Source: a virus. From it: DNA of 64,000 bases. The notes beneath the pieces are model-generated. The model made no database searches, had not been told where the DNA came from, and saw only the letters and a list, made by a program, of their open reading frames with translations. The position numbers were made by a program, and so were the translations under genes. Of the stretch, positions 1 to 7,236 are shown piece by piece (the first letter of the stretch is position 1; every line of letters begins with the position of its first letter). The stretch covers positions 1 through 64,000 of the IMG/VR virus record IMGVR_UViG_3300044712_000363; one strand, given 5' to 3'.

Positions 1-72
1 AAATCCCTCCTCAAAATAAACGACACCATCACAAGCCCGAAACCTATTGATGATGTCGAAGTCTTTACACAC
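1..72 (-). CDS. possible 5-prime end of a small early gene (partial)
   Basis: A GTG codon preceded by AAAGGCGGG opens a frame of 24 codons that runs off the left edge without a stop (MCKDFDIINRF...). It follows the XRE gene in the same direction. A GAGGAGGGATTT ribosome-binding-like string lies right at the edge, so another gene may start just outside the window. No family recognised; weak call. Confidence 0.3.
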   Translation of the reverse strand, partial: MCKDFDIINRFRACDGVVYFEEGF

Positions 73-136
73 ACCCGCCTTTCGTATATAATGAAAAGTA
101 ACAAAATATTTTTTAACCCTTTTAAATCGCGCACCG

Positions 137-586
137 CTAATGCGCGGTTTTTCCATTCCCAGCCAACCTTACCGAGAATATGGCCCCTGCCAGTTCCCGA
201 AGTTCTGCCATGCATCGTTGCCACTTCGGCAGTTCGTGATCGTCAATCAAGTTATCCCTGCCGCATTCCGCTATTTCGATCTGTAGTTTTGTAACATGAT
301 CCATTTCAACCTGTAAATCCAAGATACTGCCTGACAAGTTCCTGGGCGTCATTGGCGGAAGGATCATTTTGCCGACATTGGTTTGCAGTAGGTACGAGTA
401 CCCCAACCAAGGCGCATTGTAGAATTGAACCATTCGCGCCACCGTTTCGTCTGTCGGCATTGTGATATCTCCCTCATAGTTCGAGATTGATCGGACACCA
501 ACCAAAATAAGCGGTTCTGCCATTTCCTGGGTAAGACCTGCATTTTCTCTTGCAATCTTGCAAGCCTTCCCGAATGATGTATACAT
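137..586 (-). CDS. XRE-family helix-turn-helix regulator
   Basis: 149 residues. Residues 1-60 form a Cro/C1-type HTH (KACKIARENAGLTQEMAEPL, then VGVRSISNYEGD), the usual pattern of an XRE domain with a recognition helix followed by an SxxYE motif. The rest is an alpha-helical tail of unknown function. ATG is preceded by AAAGGAGG with ideal spacing. It lies in the leftward operon that starts with the Cro-like gene, so it is probably an early regulator. Its DNA target is not evident. Confidence 0.85.
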   Translation of the reverse strand: MYTSFGKACKIARENAGLTQEMAEPLILVGVRSISNYEGDITMPTDETVARMVQFYNAPWLGYSYLLQTNVGKMILPPMTPRNLSGSILDLQVEMDHVTKLQIEIAECGRDNLIDDHELPKWQRCMAELRELAGAIFSVRLAGNGKTAH

Positions 587-708
587 TGGACAAGCCTCCT
601 TTCTGTAGGATAATTAAAGTAGTTAACAACCCCCCTCTCATTCGCGCCACTCGGCGCATTTCTTTTGGGCTTGGCCACCCCCTTCCCGCCGGGAAGCCCC
701 GGCCTTAC

Positions 709-822
709 TTACTGAGCCTTGACGTATTTCTTGCCGCGTTTGGTCGCTTCATACACTACTTTTGCCATAACATCATATGCGATCACAAGTTTTGGGTTAT
801 CCTTTTTCTCCTGGTTTTTCAC
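709..822 (-). CDS. small early phage protein, 37 aa
   Basis: GTG start chosen because AGGAGG sits eight bases upstream; the longer reading has no ribosome binding site. The product (MKNQEKKDNP...) is basic and helical, rich in lysine at both ends. It lies between two early genes on the same strand. No family recognised. Confidence 0.5.
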   Translation of the reverse strand: MKNQEKKDNPKLVIAYDVMAKVVYEATKRGKKYVKAQ

Positions 823-850
823 ATCACCCACCTCCTGGTAAAATCTATGC

Positions 851-1021
851 TTAGTTAGATTGTCCCCTTGCCTCTGTAAACCACGGATCACGGTTTATGC
901 AATTAGGGACGGTATCAAATTTGGAGCAGTCGTGGCAAAGTCTGGTGCAAATATGTCCTTTCTTACAAACATTGCTTTGGACATCAACTTCGAGACATTC
1001 TAGGCATCCGCAATCGTCCAT
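851..1021 (-). CDS. small cysteine-rich protein, probable metal binder
   Basis: 56 residues with an ATG preceded by GGGGGTG. Eight or more cysteines are arranged as CGCLEC near the N-terminus, C-KKGHIC, then CHDC and a last C, which suggests one or two zinc sites. It nearly abuts the next upstream gene (stop to start about one base). No named family; role in early infection unknown. Confidence 0.6.
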   Translation of the reverse strand: MDDCGCLECLEVDVQSNVCKKGHICTRLCHDCSKFDTVPNCINRDPWFTEARGQSN

Positions 1022-1022
1022 A

Positions 1023-1229
1023 CTAAACACCCCCAAAAATTCTTCGATGCAGTATCCCGGTTTTAATCCGGCTCTCTGCTGCCGATTCTAGGCATTCGAA
1101 CATGCCTTGGGCATACTTGCCTCGGAAGGGGAACTTCTTCAGCATGGCTGCGATTGACTTTGCGTCTTGTGCGTCACAATTAGCGAGTGCAAGCCGCGTC
1201 CGGCGGTATCCGTTGAGAACGTCGTACAT
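1023..1229 (-). CDS. hypothetical early protein, 68 aa
   Basis: The ATG overlaps the TAA stop of the preceding membrane-protein gene (TAATG) and has GAGGTGGG upstream, so the two are translationally coupled. The product is basic with one helical stretch containing AQDAKSIAAMLKKFP. I do not recognise the family. Confidence 0.62.
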   Translation of the reverse strand: MYDVLNGYRRTRLALANCDAQDAKSIAAMLKKFPFRGKYAQGMFECLESAAESRIKTGILHRRIFGGV

Positions 1230-1375
1230 TAAGCCCACCTCGCCAGTTTGATTATTTCGGGCAGAAAATAGACACCTGCCGCCGTTAGTCCAACAACATG
1301 CCAACCAAGCAATTTCCTACGGTCAATAATGTCCCAAGCAACAAACATTGCACCCGCACACATTAACCACGGCAT
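1229..1375 (-). CDS. small membrane protein, 48 aa
   Basis: Two hydrophobic stretches (around residues 3-15 and 27-40) are separated by a charged DRRKL loop, predicting a two-pass inner-membrane protein. ATG is chosen for the AAGGGGG site upstream. Coupled to the following gene through an overlapping TAATG. Function unknown. Confidence 0.62.
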   Translation of the reverse strand: MPWLMCAGAMFVAWDIIDRRKLLGWHVVGLTAAGVYFLPEIIKLARWA

Positions 1376-1377
1376 AA

Positions 1378-1470
1378 TTACGCCCCCTTTCCCATGTTGA
1401 TAATACACATCAGAAAAACCCCCGCCGCTGCGCCGAACCATATCCCTGCGGCCAAACCAACGATAAACAT
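1378..1470 (-). CDS. small membrane peptide, 30 aa
   Basis: An excellent ribosome binding site (AAAGGAGG, seven-base spacing) precedes an ATG. The product, starting MFIVGLAAGIWFG, is a single glycine/alanine-rich transmembrane helix with a short basic tail. It ends three bases before the next gene. Too short for family assignment, but the signal and operon position support translation. Confidence 0.55.
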   Translation of the reverse strand: MFIVGLAAGIWFGAAAGVFLMCIINMGKGA

Positions 1471-1484
1471 GGACACGACCTCCT

Positions 1485-1730
1485 TTAGCCAGCTTTTTGG
1501 CTGTTTATTTTATCAACACTGTCGGGCAAAAAAATTTCCTTCGGATGTTCATTGCCCAAAAATGCCGCGATTCTATAAGCTTCTTCGACATCAACCCTTA
1601 CATGTGTATCTGATTCGATGCGCTTATAGCGTTGGTATTCAATCCCAGTAGCATCTGCAACTTGTTTTTTTGAGAGATTTCTGTACTCCCTTGCATAGAT
1701 CAAACCCATTCGTTTCTTTGTTCCCACCAT
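1485..1730 (-). CDS. Cro-like XRE regulator
   Basis: 81 residues when started at the ATG with AAAGGAG upstream. An HTH spans residues 8-60 (LIYAREYRNLSKKQVADATG, IEYQRYKRIES) followed by the IAAFLG helix usual in XRE proteins. It is transcribed divergently from the repressor gene across a shared operator region, the standard cro/cI arrangement, and is the first gene of the leftward early operon. Its ribosome binding site lies just inside the last operator copy, so repressor binding should shut it off. Confidence 0.85.
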   Translation of the reverse strand: MVGTKKRMGLIYAREYRNLSKKQVADATGIEYQRYKRIESDTHVRVDVEEAYRIAAFLGNEHPKEIFLPDSVDKINSQKAG

Positions 1731-1744
1731 TATTTCTCCTTTCT

Positions 1745-1833
1745 GTTTAATTCCTAAACTCATTATATAGTTTAATTTCTAAACTGTCAATAGAATTTTA
1801 ATTAGTTTGTAAACAAATTTTTATTTCCTAAAC
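1745..1833. promoter_or_regulatory. operator array between repressor and cro genes
   Basis: A 15-bp dyad GTTTA-N5-TAAAC occurs at 1745-1759 and 1770-1784, with a one-mismatch copy at 1819-1833 and a degenerate copy at 1800-1814 that keeps one half-site. Centres of the good copies are about 25 and 49 bp apart, so all face the same side of the helix approximately. This is the expected lambda-like operator for the flanking HTH proteins. Confidence 0.78.
1762..1790 (-). promoter_or_regulatory. leftward early promoter (PL/PR equivalent)
   Basis: TTGACA and TATAAT, both perfect sigma-A consensus, with a 17-bp spacer read on the minus strand. The spacer is almost exactly filled by operator copy 1770-1784, so a bound repressor would block RNA polymerase directly. 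It drives the Cro-like gene and the leftward early operon. Confidence 0.87.
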
Positions 1834-1875
1834 ATTTGGTGTATGATATATACAATAAACCTTAGAGGTGGGAAT

Positions 1876-2283
1876 ATGTCTACATTTCGCGAACGTCTTT
1901 ACCAATTATGGGAAGAAGCAAAAGACCAAAATCACGATTTAACTCAAACACAATTTGCAGAACGATTTAAGGCTACCAGAAACCAATTTACCGGATGGTT
2001 AGACGGTCGTGGAGAACCAGATACGGAAGCACTAAAAATAATAGCTTCTGTTAATAATGTCTCCACCAGCTGGCTTTTAGGGGAAACCGATATACGTCTA
2101 CCATATGGAGTTATTGACAGTACAAAACAATTTACGGAGGAAACAAAAAAAGAACTGAATATCGAATCAGTTCAACATGAAATGAAAGACGGCATCAACG
2201 AAAAGGAACTTACACCGGAACAATTAAAAATGATTAAAGCTACAATTACCGAAGTAATAAGCGAACTAAAAAAACAGGGTTGA
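1876..2283 (+). CDS. prophage repressor, CI-like XRE protein
   Basis: 135 residues. An N-terminal HTH (FAERFKATRNQFTGWLDGRG, then EALKIIASVNNVSTSWLLGE) is followed by a charged helical tail and no S24 LexA-like peptidase domain. It therefore cannot self-cleave like lambda CI, and induction would need an antirepressor or another signal. The start at 1876 is chosen for the AGAGGTGGG site; the upstream in-frame ATG lacks one. Divergent from the Cro-like gene over the operator array. Lysogeny repressor is the likely role. Confidence 0.85.
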   Translation: MSTFRERLYQLWEEAKDQNHDLTQTQFAERFKATRNQFTGWLDGRGEPDTEALKIIASVNNVSTSWLLGETDIRLPYGVIDSTKQFTEETKKELNIESVQHEMKDGINEKELTPEQLKMIKATITEVISELKKQG

Positions 2284-2433
2284 TTACCCTGTTTCTTTTC
2301 TGTATGCATGGTCTAGGATTTCAATTACCCCGAAGTCTTTTGTGTTTACGCATACTCTCTTCACATCCCCGAGGTCTGCATAAACAATAGTTGCCGGTTT
2401 TTCCCACTCTACCGTGTTACAACATTCCTGCAT
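2284..2433 (-). CDS. small hypothetical protein, 49 aa
   Basis: Convergent with the repressor gene and ending directly against its stop codon. The ATG has GGAGGTG about ten bases upstream. The product has an N-terminal CC pair and ends in a charged helix (MQECCNTVEW...). It is isolated from other minus-strand genes and no promoter was identified, so the call is moderate only. Confidence 0.42.
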   Translation of the reverse strand: MQECCNTVEWEKPATIVYADLGDVKRVCVNTKDFGVIEILDHAYRKETG

Positions 2434-2562
2434 CTGGTCACAACACCTCCGTGCGAAACATTTCACGCTCTAGTAGACAAATGTATTAAACTTCGCTAAA
2501 CCCGAGTAAAAAACCTCCTATAAATTACCACAAAATTTTAACAAATTTATACACATATATCA

Positions 2563-2576
2563 CGAACATATGTTTG
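2563..2576 (+). promoter_or_regulatory. possible LexA (SOS) box
   Basis: CGAACATATGTTTG fits the Firmicutes LexA consensus CGAACRNRYGTTYC at all but the last base. It lies in the intergenic region upstream of the exported-protein gene. One chance match of the core per genome of this size is possible. Confidence 0.38.
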
Positions 2577-2665
2577 TAAAATAAATTATATATTAACTTA
2601 TGAGGGTTGTCTATACGCATTATACGACAAATATGTGATATTTTTGTGAAGCCAAAGACTAAAAA

Positions 2666-2683
2666 CAGGTTAAACCTGGATAT
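2666..2683 (+). promoter_or_regulatory. probable promoter region of the exported-protein gene
   Basis: A TATAAT hexamer lies about 30 bp before the start codon of the downstream gene, next to a perfect 13-bp palindrome CAGGTTTAACCTG read with its complement. No clear -35 box is seen, so the palindrome may bind an activator or repressor. Confidence 0.4.
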
Positions 2684-2714
2684 AATAGTGTTAAAAAATT
2701 TAGGAGTGATTTAA

Positions 2715-3176
2715 ATGTTTAAAAAAATCCTTTGGTTATTGGTTCTTAGTTTCCTTCTCTCACCCGCTTGCTTCGCTGAAGATGTCTATTGCGGCGACTA
2801 TGAAGGTAAACCCGCATACTTGGAAGTCGAAAGCATCACGTCCACATCTATTAGGTCTGGAGATTGGATCGCGACGGAGGACGGCATATTCCCGCGTTAT
2901 TACCACAATTTTACCGCCAATGTATTGCTTGACGGCGTTTGGTATCAAGTGAATTTTAGCAAAGATCACGAAAACACCACTAACGTTATGATCCTAGACA
3001 AGTATAAAAAGAAAACATACAAATATATCTACACCATAAACTTTGATTTTGCTTATTCTACAGTAGCGGAATATTATCCGATAGCCAAAGAAAGACGAAA
3101 CGAAGCCGCGCAAAAACGCTTTGAAGAAGCCGACCGTAAAGCTATAGAAGAGGCCAAAAGAAACAACGCTCAATAA
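2715..3176 (+). CDS. exported protein of unknown function (lysogenic moron)
   Basis: 153 residues with a clear signal peptide: KK, a hydrophobic core from residues 4-17, and a likely cleavage after ACFA (residue 21). The mature part is probably beta-rich, followed by a charged helical C-terminus (RRNEAAQKRFEEADRKA). ATG has TAGGAGTG upstream. It sits between the repressor and the integrase and reads with them, the classic position for a gene expressed in the lysogen. No family recognised; an envelope-located lysogenic conversion or superinfection function is inference only. Confidence 0.68.
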   Translation: MFKKILWLLVLSFLLSPACFAEDVYCGDYEGKPAYLEVESITSTSIRSGDWIATEDGIFPRYYHNFTANVLLDGVWYQVNFSKDHENTTNVMILDKYKKKTYKYIYTINFDFAYSTVAEYYPIAKERRNEAAQKRFEEADRKAIEEAKRNNAQ

Positions 3177-3293
3177 TACCGTGCACATCTATTATATTTT
3201 AAGTAAATTTTCAGACAATGGGCTTCGGTCCCGATTTTCAAGGACTTTTGGCTAAAAACACTATACACTTTTTACACATAAAGGATGATAAGC

Positions 3294-4754
3294 ATGTCTA
3301 AAAATGATAGAATTCGGGCCGTCGGCTATGCTCGTGTCAGTACTGATGAACAAGCAGAACAAGGGATCTCTATACCTTTGCAAAAGTCAAGAATCACGTC
3401 CTATTGCCAGGCGAAAGGCTGGCATCTGGAAGGTTTTTATGTTGATGATGGCTATTCCGGCAAGAATCTCGAAAGAAAAGATATGCCCCGGCTTATAGAT
3501 GATTCAAAAACAAAGAATTTTGATATTGTTGTCGTAGTCAAGCTGGACCGTCTATCCCGCAAACAACGTGATATTATGTATTTAATCGAGGATGTCTTTA
3601 CCCCTAATACTATTGAGTTCGCATCCGTCACCGAAAATTTTGACACTACCACATCAATGGGGCGGGCCATGCTAGGCATAATGGCCGTATTTGCCCAACT
3701 GGAACGTGAGACTATTGTCGAACGTGTTTTGAGCGCAAAAGAGGAAGCGGCCAAGCAAGGGAGATTTGGCGGCGGTGATGCACCATATGGATATGACTAT
3801 GATAAAACCAAAAATAAAGATGAGAAGCGTTTAATGCCCTCAGAACGGGCCGAAACGGTGCAATTGATATATGACCTATACACGATAGACAAACACGGCT
3901 TTAAAATGATTGCAAACATCTTAAATGAAAAAAGGATCTCCACACCCAAGGGAAGTAAGAAATGGGACCATAGTTGTGTGCGGTTTATTTTGGGCAATCC
4001 TCATTACATTGGATACGTCCACCGCTGCGGCATTAAATATCCCGGCAAACATAAAGCCATAATCCCCCGCGAGCAATGGGACGAGGCCCAGGAGATGATG
4101 AAGTCCCGTTATAGACCCAGACCTACCAAAGATCCCAATAACCTCCTGACGGGGATAATATGGTGCGCTGAGTGCGGAGCCCGGATGCGATTTAAGACGC
4201 ACGGGCAAACAGGCATGCAGCATTATGTCTGTTACTCCAAATTAGGCGACTATCAAATGTCCAGGGGACCGTGCGACAGTATATTTCAGCAAGCTATAAA
4301 AATCAATGACGACGTTGTTAAAAAGCTAATGAGATATAGCGCCAATGAGCGCATGGCAAGAAATGCCGTCATGAAAAAAGTGGGATCTGCACCCACGCAC
4401 GAAAAAGTATTGAAAGTTTTACGCAAGGAGTTTGCCTCTATCCAGTCAAAGATTGAACGGTGGGAAGAATTGTATGAGAAAGGCGATGCCGAACCGGACT
4501 TGTTTGTTGATCGCGTGAAAAGTCTCCGGCTAAAAAGGGTTGACATTGAAAATCAAATTTTAGAAATCGAAGCCCAGGAACAAAAAGAAAACTCCCGGGC
4601 CGCTAGTGCCGAGGAGTTGCTTTTGGCGATAAAGGATTTCCGGTTTGTTTGGGAGGAAGCGAATCCCGACGAGCGCCGGACCATGATCACAAATATGCTG
4701 AAGTTCGTAAAAGTCAAGAAAGACGGGACTTTTGACTTTGAATTCGAGGAGTAA
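3294..4754 (+). CDS. int: large serine recombinase (phage integrase)
   Basis: 486 residues. The resolvase catalytic domain comes first (YARVSTDEQ with nucleophile Ser16; KLDRLSRKQRD; later QLERETIVERV). Then comes a recombinase DNA-binding domain (IANILNEKRISTPKGSKKW), a zinc ribbon (CAECG ... YVCY ... GPC) and a C-terminal coiled coil at about residues 375-440, the architecture of large serine integrases. The start at 3294 is chosen because AAAGG is nine bases upstream; the ATG at 3285 directly abuts it. It should catalyse attP x attB integration. A dyad-symmetric attP candidate lies immediately downstream. Confidence 0.97.
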   Translation: MSKNDRIRAVGYARVSTDEQAEQGISIPLQKSRITSYCQAKGWHLEGFYVDDGYSGKNLERKDMPRLIDDSKTKNFDIVVVVKLDRLSRKQRDIMYLIEDVFTPNTIEFASVTENFDTTTSMGRAMLGIMAVFAQLERETIVERVLSAKEEAAKQGRFGGGDAPYGYDYDKTKNKDEKRLMPSERAETVQLIYDLYTIDKHGFKMIANILNEKRISTPKGSKKWDHSCVRFILGNPHYIGYVHRCGIKYPGKHKAIIPREQWDEAQEMMKSRYRPRPTKDPNNLLTGIIWCAECGARMRFKTHGQTGMQHYVCYSKLGDYQMSRGPCDSIFQQAIKINDDVVKKLMRYSANERMARNAVMKKVGSAPTHEKVLKVLRKEFASIQSKIERWEELYEKGDAEPDLFVDRVKSLRLKRVDIENQILEIEAQEQKENSRAASAEELLLAIKDFRFVWEEANPDERRTMITNMLKFVKVKKDGTFDFEFEE

Positions 4755-4757
4755 TTT

Positions 4758-4807
4758 GCGTACCTAAAGGGGGAACGCGCCTTAGTGCTCTCCACCACTT
4801 GGTACGC
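4758..4807. other. candidate attP site
   Basis: Four bases after the integrase stop is a 50-bp imperfect inverted repeat. Its outer 7 bp (GCGTACC / GGTACGC) are perfect and about 16 of 24 paired positions match between half-sites, around a central TT at 4782-4783. Length, symmetry and position next to int match attP sites of large serine integrases. Symmetry out to 25 bp on both sides argues that the site is unrecombined. Confidence 0.62.
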
Positions 4808-4841
4808 GAGAGGATTTTCCTTCATTATAAATGCGACGTAT

Positions 4842-5036
4842 TTATTCATTTTTTTTTAGAAGTTGATTGTAATACCAAAATAGAGCGTCATTTATTATTC
4901 CTGACTGTTCCTGCTTGGTGATTTTTTTTATTGATTGACAGAGCCTTACGATGCTTCTCCACTCTTTCTCGGTGGCCTTGAGGGCTTTGTTTTTTTTGTC
5001 CGACGGTGGCCGGCCAACTTTTTTAGGTTCGGTCAA
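4842..5036 (-). CDS. small basic protein, possible DNA binder
   Basis: 64 residues when started at a TTG eight bases after GGGAG, which places it just after the stop of the ParB-like gene. The N-terminus is rich in K/P/R (MTEPKKVGRPPSDKK) like an AT-hook or ribbon-helix-helix arm, followed by two helices. It is the last gene before attP. Function unknown; a regulator of the IbrAB-like cluster is possible. Confidence 0.58.
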   Translation of the reverse strand: MTEPKKVGRPPSDKKNKALKATEKEWRSIVRLCQSIKKITKQEQSGIINDALFWYYNQLLKKNE

Positions 5037-5041
5037 ACTAA

Positions 5042-5557
5042 TCACTCCCATGATCTTGAATATTCGCGGTCGGCAAACAATCCCGCCAGACCAGTAATTT
5101 GTTTTAACCTCAAAATTTCATCAGCATCCATGCCCAGTTTTTTAGCTATCCATGTATCTGATTTCCCCATCTCAACCAGCTCGGCTACGATGTTACTCAT
5201 TAGATCGACATCGTGGCTTCCCCTGGCTCGGTTATGGCGGATCGTGCTGGCCATCCTGTCGCCAATCGGCTTATCTATCACCGATACCGGCAGACATCCG
5301 TTTTCCCGTTCAAAGATGTCTTTATGTTTGAGCATTATTCCATAGCGGTGAAAACCGTCCACAATTTCATACATGTCATCCTCTGAATGATAGTAACAGA
5401 CGATAGGCATTGTATAGCCATCTTCTTTGATGCTTTCATAAAGGAGTTTCATTTCGGGCGGTGCCACGGCATTAGGATTGTATTCGTTAGCCCGGATTTT
5501 CTCAATTTGTACAGCGATGACGTTATAAACGGGACTTTTAAACATACTCTTTGGCAT
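5042..5557 (-). CDS. ParB/sulfiredoxin-fold protein, IbrB-like
   Basis: 171 residues from the ATG preceded by GGGGAGG. It has the ParB N-terminal signatures: DGFHRYG at about residue 67, the adjacent PIVCYYH strand, and an IRHNRARGSHDVDLMS block characteristic of IbrB-type proteins. A C-terminal helical region contains WIAKKLGMDADEILRLKQ. IbrB proteins are found paired with IbrA (DUF3440), and here an IbrA-like gene lies two genes upstream in the same operon. It overlaps the GNAT gene by 20 bases. Biochemical role unknown; a nucleotide- or DNA-acting ParB-like enzyme is inferred. Confidence 0.85.
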   Translation of the reverse strand: MPKSMFKSPVYNVIAVQIEKIRANEYNPNAVAPPEMKLLYESIKEDGYTMPIVCYYHSEDDMYEIVDGFHRYGIMLKHKDIFERENGCLPVSVIDKPIGDRMASTIRHNRARGSHDVDLMSNIVAELVEMGKSDTWIAKKLGMDADEILRLKQITGLAGLFADREYSRSWE

Positions 5558-5933
5558 ATTCCGTAAAACCTCCCCTCTGGTTTTTTGCTTCAAAACCCTC
5601 TTCAATTAGCATCTTTCTCAGGTTTTCATTTTTAGTGGTCAAAGTAACATTGCCTTGGATGCCTTTTGTTGCCTCGGTAAAGAGTTCGCGGAAGATACCT
5701 TTTTGCCGGTATTCCTCAACAACGTAACAACTCCCGATTTGGTAGTGATTGGCCTTTTTCTGTAGGTAACAAAATCCTATGATTTTTCGCATTTCGATTG
5801 CGATAAACCAAACCTTCTCATCGTCGTCATAAATTTTGTACCCGATTTCCTTTTCGATATTACGCTTGGCTAGGAAAGGGCCTAGTAAGGTATAAAAATC
5901 CTTATCTTGATTTGTCCGCTTGACAATCTTCAC
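5538..5933 (-). CDS. GNAT-family N-acetyltransferase
   Basis: 131 residues with the GNAT core: beta-strand GFCYLQKK, then IGSCYVVEEYRQKGIFRELF, the acetyl-CoA pyrophosphate-binding motif A (R/Q-x-x-G-x), and a C-terminal FEAKNQRGGF stretch. GTG start with GGGGTG upstream. It lies between the IbrA- and IbrB-like genes and overlaps the latter, so the three are probably co-expressed. The substrate is not evident from sequence. Confidence 0.85.
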   Translation of the reverse strand: MKIVKRTNQDKDFYTLLGPFLAKRNIEKEIGYKIYDDDEKVWFIAIEMRKIIGFCYLQKKANHYQIGSCYVVEEYRQKGIFRELFTEATKGIQGNVTLTTKNENLRKMLIEEGFEAKNQRGGFTEYAKEYV

Positions 5934-5943
5934 GTCGCACCCC

Positions 5944-7236
5944 CTATATATTCCGGTATTTTTCTATTAACTGCCGTTGCCGCTCGACCTGATGCTGAGT
6001 CTGTGTAAACGACAGGCCTTTGCATAGGTGATCATTTTTAAGTATGCACATCGCCATCCGCCGCCAGGTAGGAGCGTGTCTTTTGCTTTCAATGCTGGCC
6101 GGTGCCGTATCCTCAATCCGGGAGTAACGGACTATTTTTTTGTCTTTTTTGCCCCGCGTCGCCAAGGTATCGGTAACCACAGCAGACGCCGGCAGCGCGT
6201 CCAGTACATCATCCGGCAGTCCGCAACCCTTACGATGCCAATAGCGCATGAATTTGACAAAATGGCTGACGTAATTGTCCCGGGGCTCAGGAGGCAAGGA
6301 TGCCAGAAGCAACTTTGTATAGCTTTTCCATGTGTGGCCCTCTGGAAGTGATACCTCCCGGTATCCGATGGCCTTGGTGCCGCAGTATATGTTGCCGAAG
6401 TTAGCGCCGGACACCCGATTTACAACTTTTGCCCAGGTCTCGGGTTCAATCACCCGGAATAAGTTCAAGCCGATTCGCTGATCGTCGCCGTAGGGCTGAC
6501 AGATTCGCATTTCATGGATACCAACACCCGCCTTATGAAACAGGTCGTATAGTTTATTATAGTCCCACCCTTGCCGGCCATTTGCGGTCCAGACGTCCTC
6601 TGTTCGCCAGTCATAAATTGGGTAGGCGTTATATATGTTATCGGATAGCTTAGTAGTCCATTTTAGTCTCTGGTAGGTTCCCTTCGTTTCGCTGGCAATC
6701 GTGCGGAACCGATTCAGACTCTCATCGGACCGGATACCGACAAGGCATGCTGTTTTCTCACCTTGCGAATACCATTCGCTGAATGCCGGAACGAATTGTT
6801 CAAACTCCATACGGTACCGGTAAAACGGGAAATATGATCGGTCGGTTATGGCTGGGAAGTCTGGGAATGACCTGATCCACTTATCCTCCTGTCCGGGTTC
6901 CCAACAACACCAAAACGGGTTATACATAGTTACTGCATTCCGCAGGTTAAGAGGCAGACATACCCAATATGGATCTATTAAATCGGCGTTATTGGTCAGC
7001 ATCCGTTGCATGTATTCAATCGTTTCCTGGTATTGTCCCTCTAAGTCCAGAAATAGCACACCGATTTTCAGGGTAATGTTATTAGTTCGCATATAATCCA
7101 GCACCAGGTTCAATACCACGCCGCTATCTTTGCCGCCGGAAAAAGATACACAAATATGGTCGAATTCGCGGAATATGATAGCAATGCGTTCAACTGCCGC
7201 ATCGTAGACAGTTTTTTGCAGATACCGTTTGCTCAT
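5944..7236 (-). CDS. PAPS-reductase-family protein, IbrA-like (DUF3440)
   Basis: 430 residues. The adenine-nucleotide PP-loop SGGKDS is at residues 33-38 and is followed by the PAPS-reductase/ATP-pyrophosphatase fold (LDLEGQYQET, ACLVGIRSDESLNRF, YPIYDWRTEDVW). The long C-terminal extension with MRICQPYGDDQRIGL is typical of DUF3440/IbrA proteins rather than assimilatory CysH. IbrA/IbrB were named as regulators of Ig-binding proteins in E. coli; their chemistry is unresolved, and related enzymes act in DNA phosphorothioation. The stop overlaps the start of the SNF2 gene reading frame region, consistent with an operon. Confidence 0.9.
   Translation of the reverse strand: MSKRYLQKTVYDAAVERIAIIFREFDHICVSFSGGKDSGVVLNLVLDYMRTNNITLKIGVLFLDLEGQYQETIEYMQRMLTNNADLIDPYWVCLPLNLRNAVTMYNPFWCCWEPGQEDKWIRSFPDFPAITDRSYFPFYRYRMEFEQFVPAFSEWYSQGEKTACLVGIRSDESLNRFRTIASETKGTYQRLKWTTKLSDNIYNAYPIYDWRTEDVWTANGRQGWDYNKLYDLFHKAGVGIHEMRICQPYGDDQRIGLNLFRVIEPETWAKVVNRVSGANFGNIYCGTKAIGYREVSLPEGHTWKSYTKLLLASLPPEPRDNYVSHFVKFMRYWHRKGCGLPDDVLDALPASAVVTDTLATRGKKDKKIVRYSRIEDTAPASIESKRHAPTWRRMAMCILKNDHLCKGLSFTQTQHQVERQRQLIEKYRNI

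Noticed and set aside
364-678. Minus-strand ORF of 104 aa overlapping the XRE gene
   Set aside because: It lies mostly inside the XRE coding region in another frame, and the XRE gene has the better ribosome binding site and domain match.
642-700. Hairpins at 642-655 and about 684-698 as terminators
   Set aside because: GC-rich inverted repeats exist, but neither is followed by a T-run on the coding strand.
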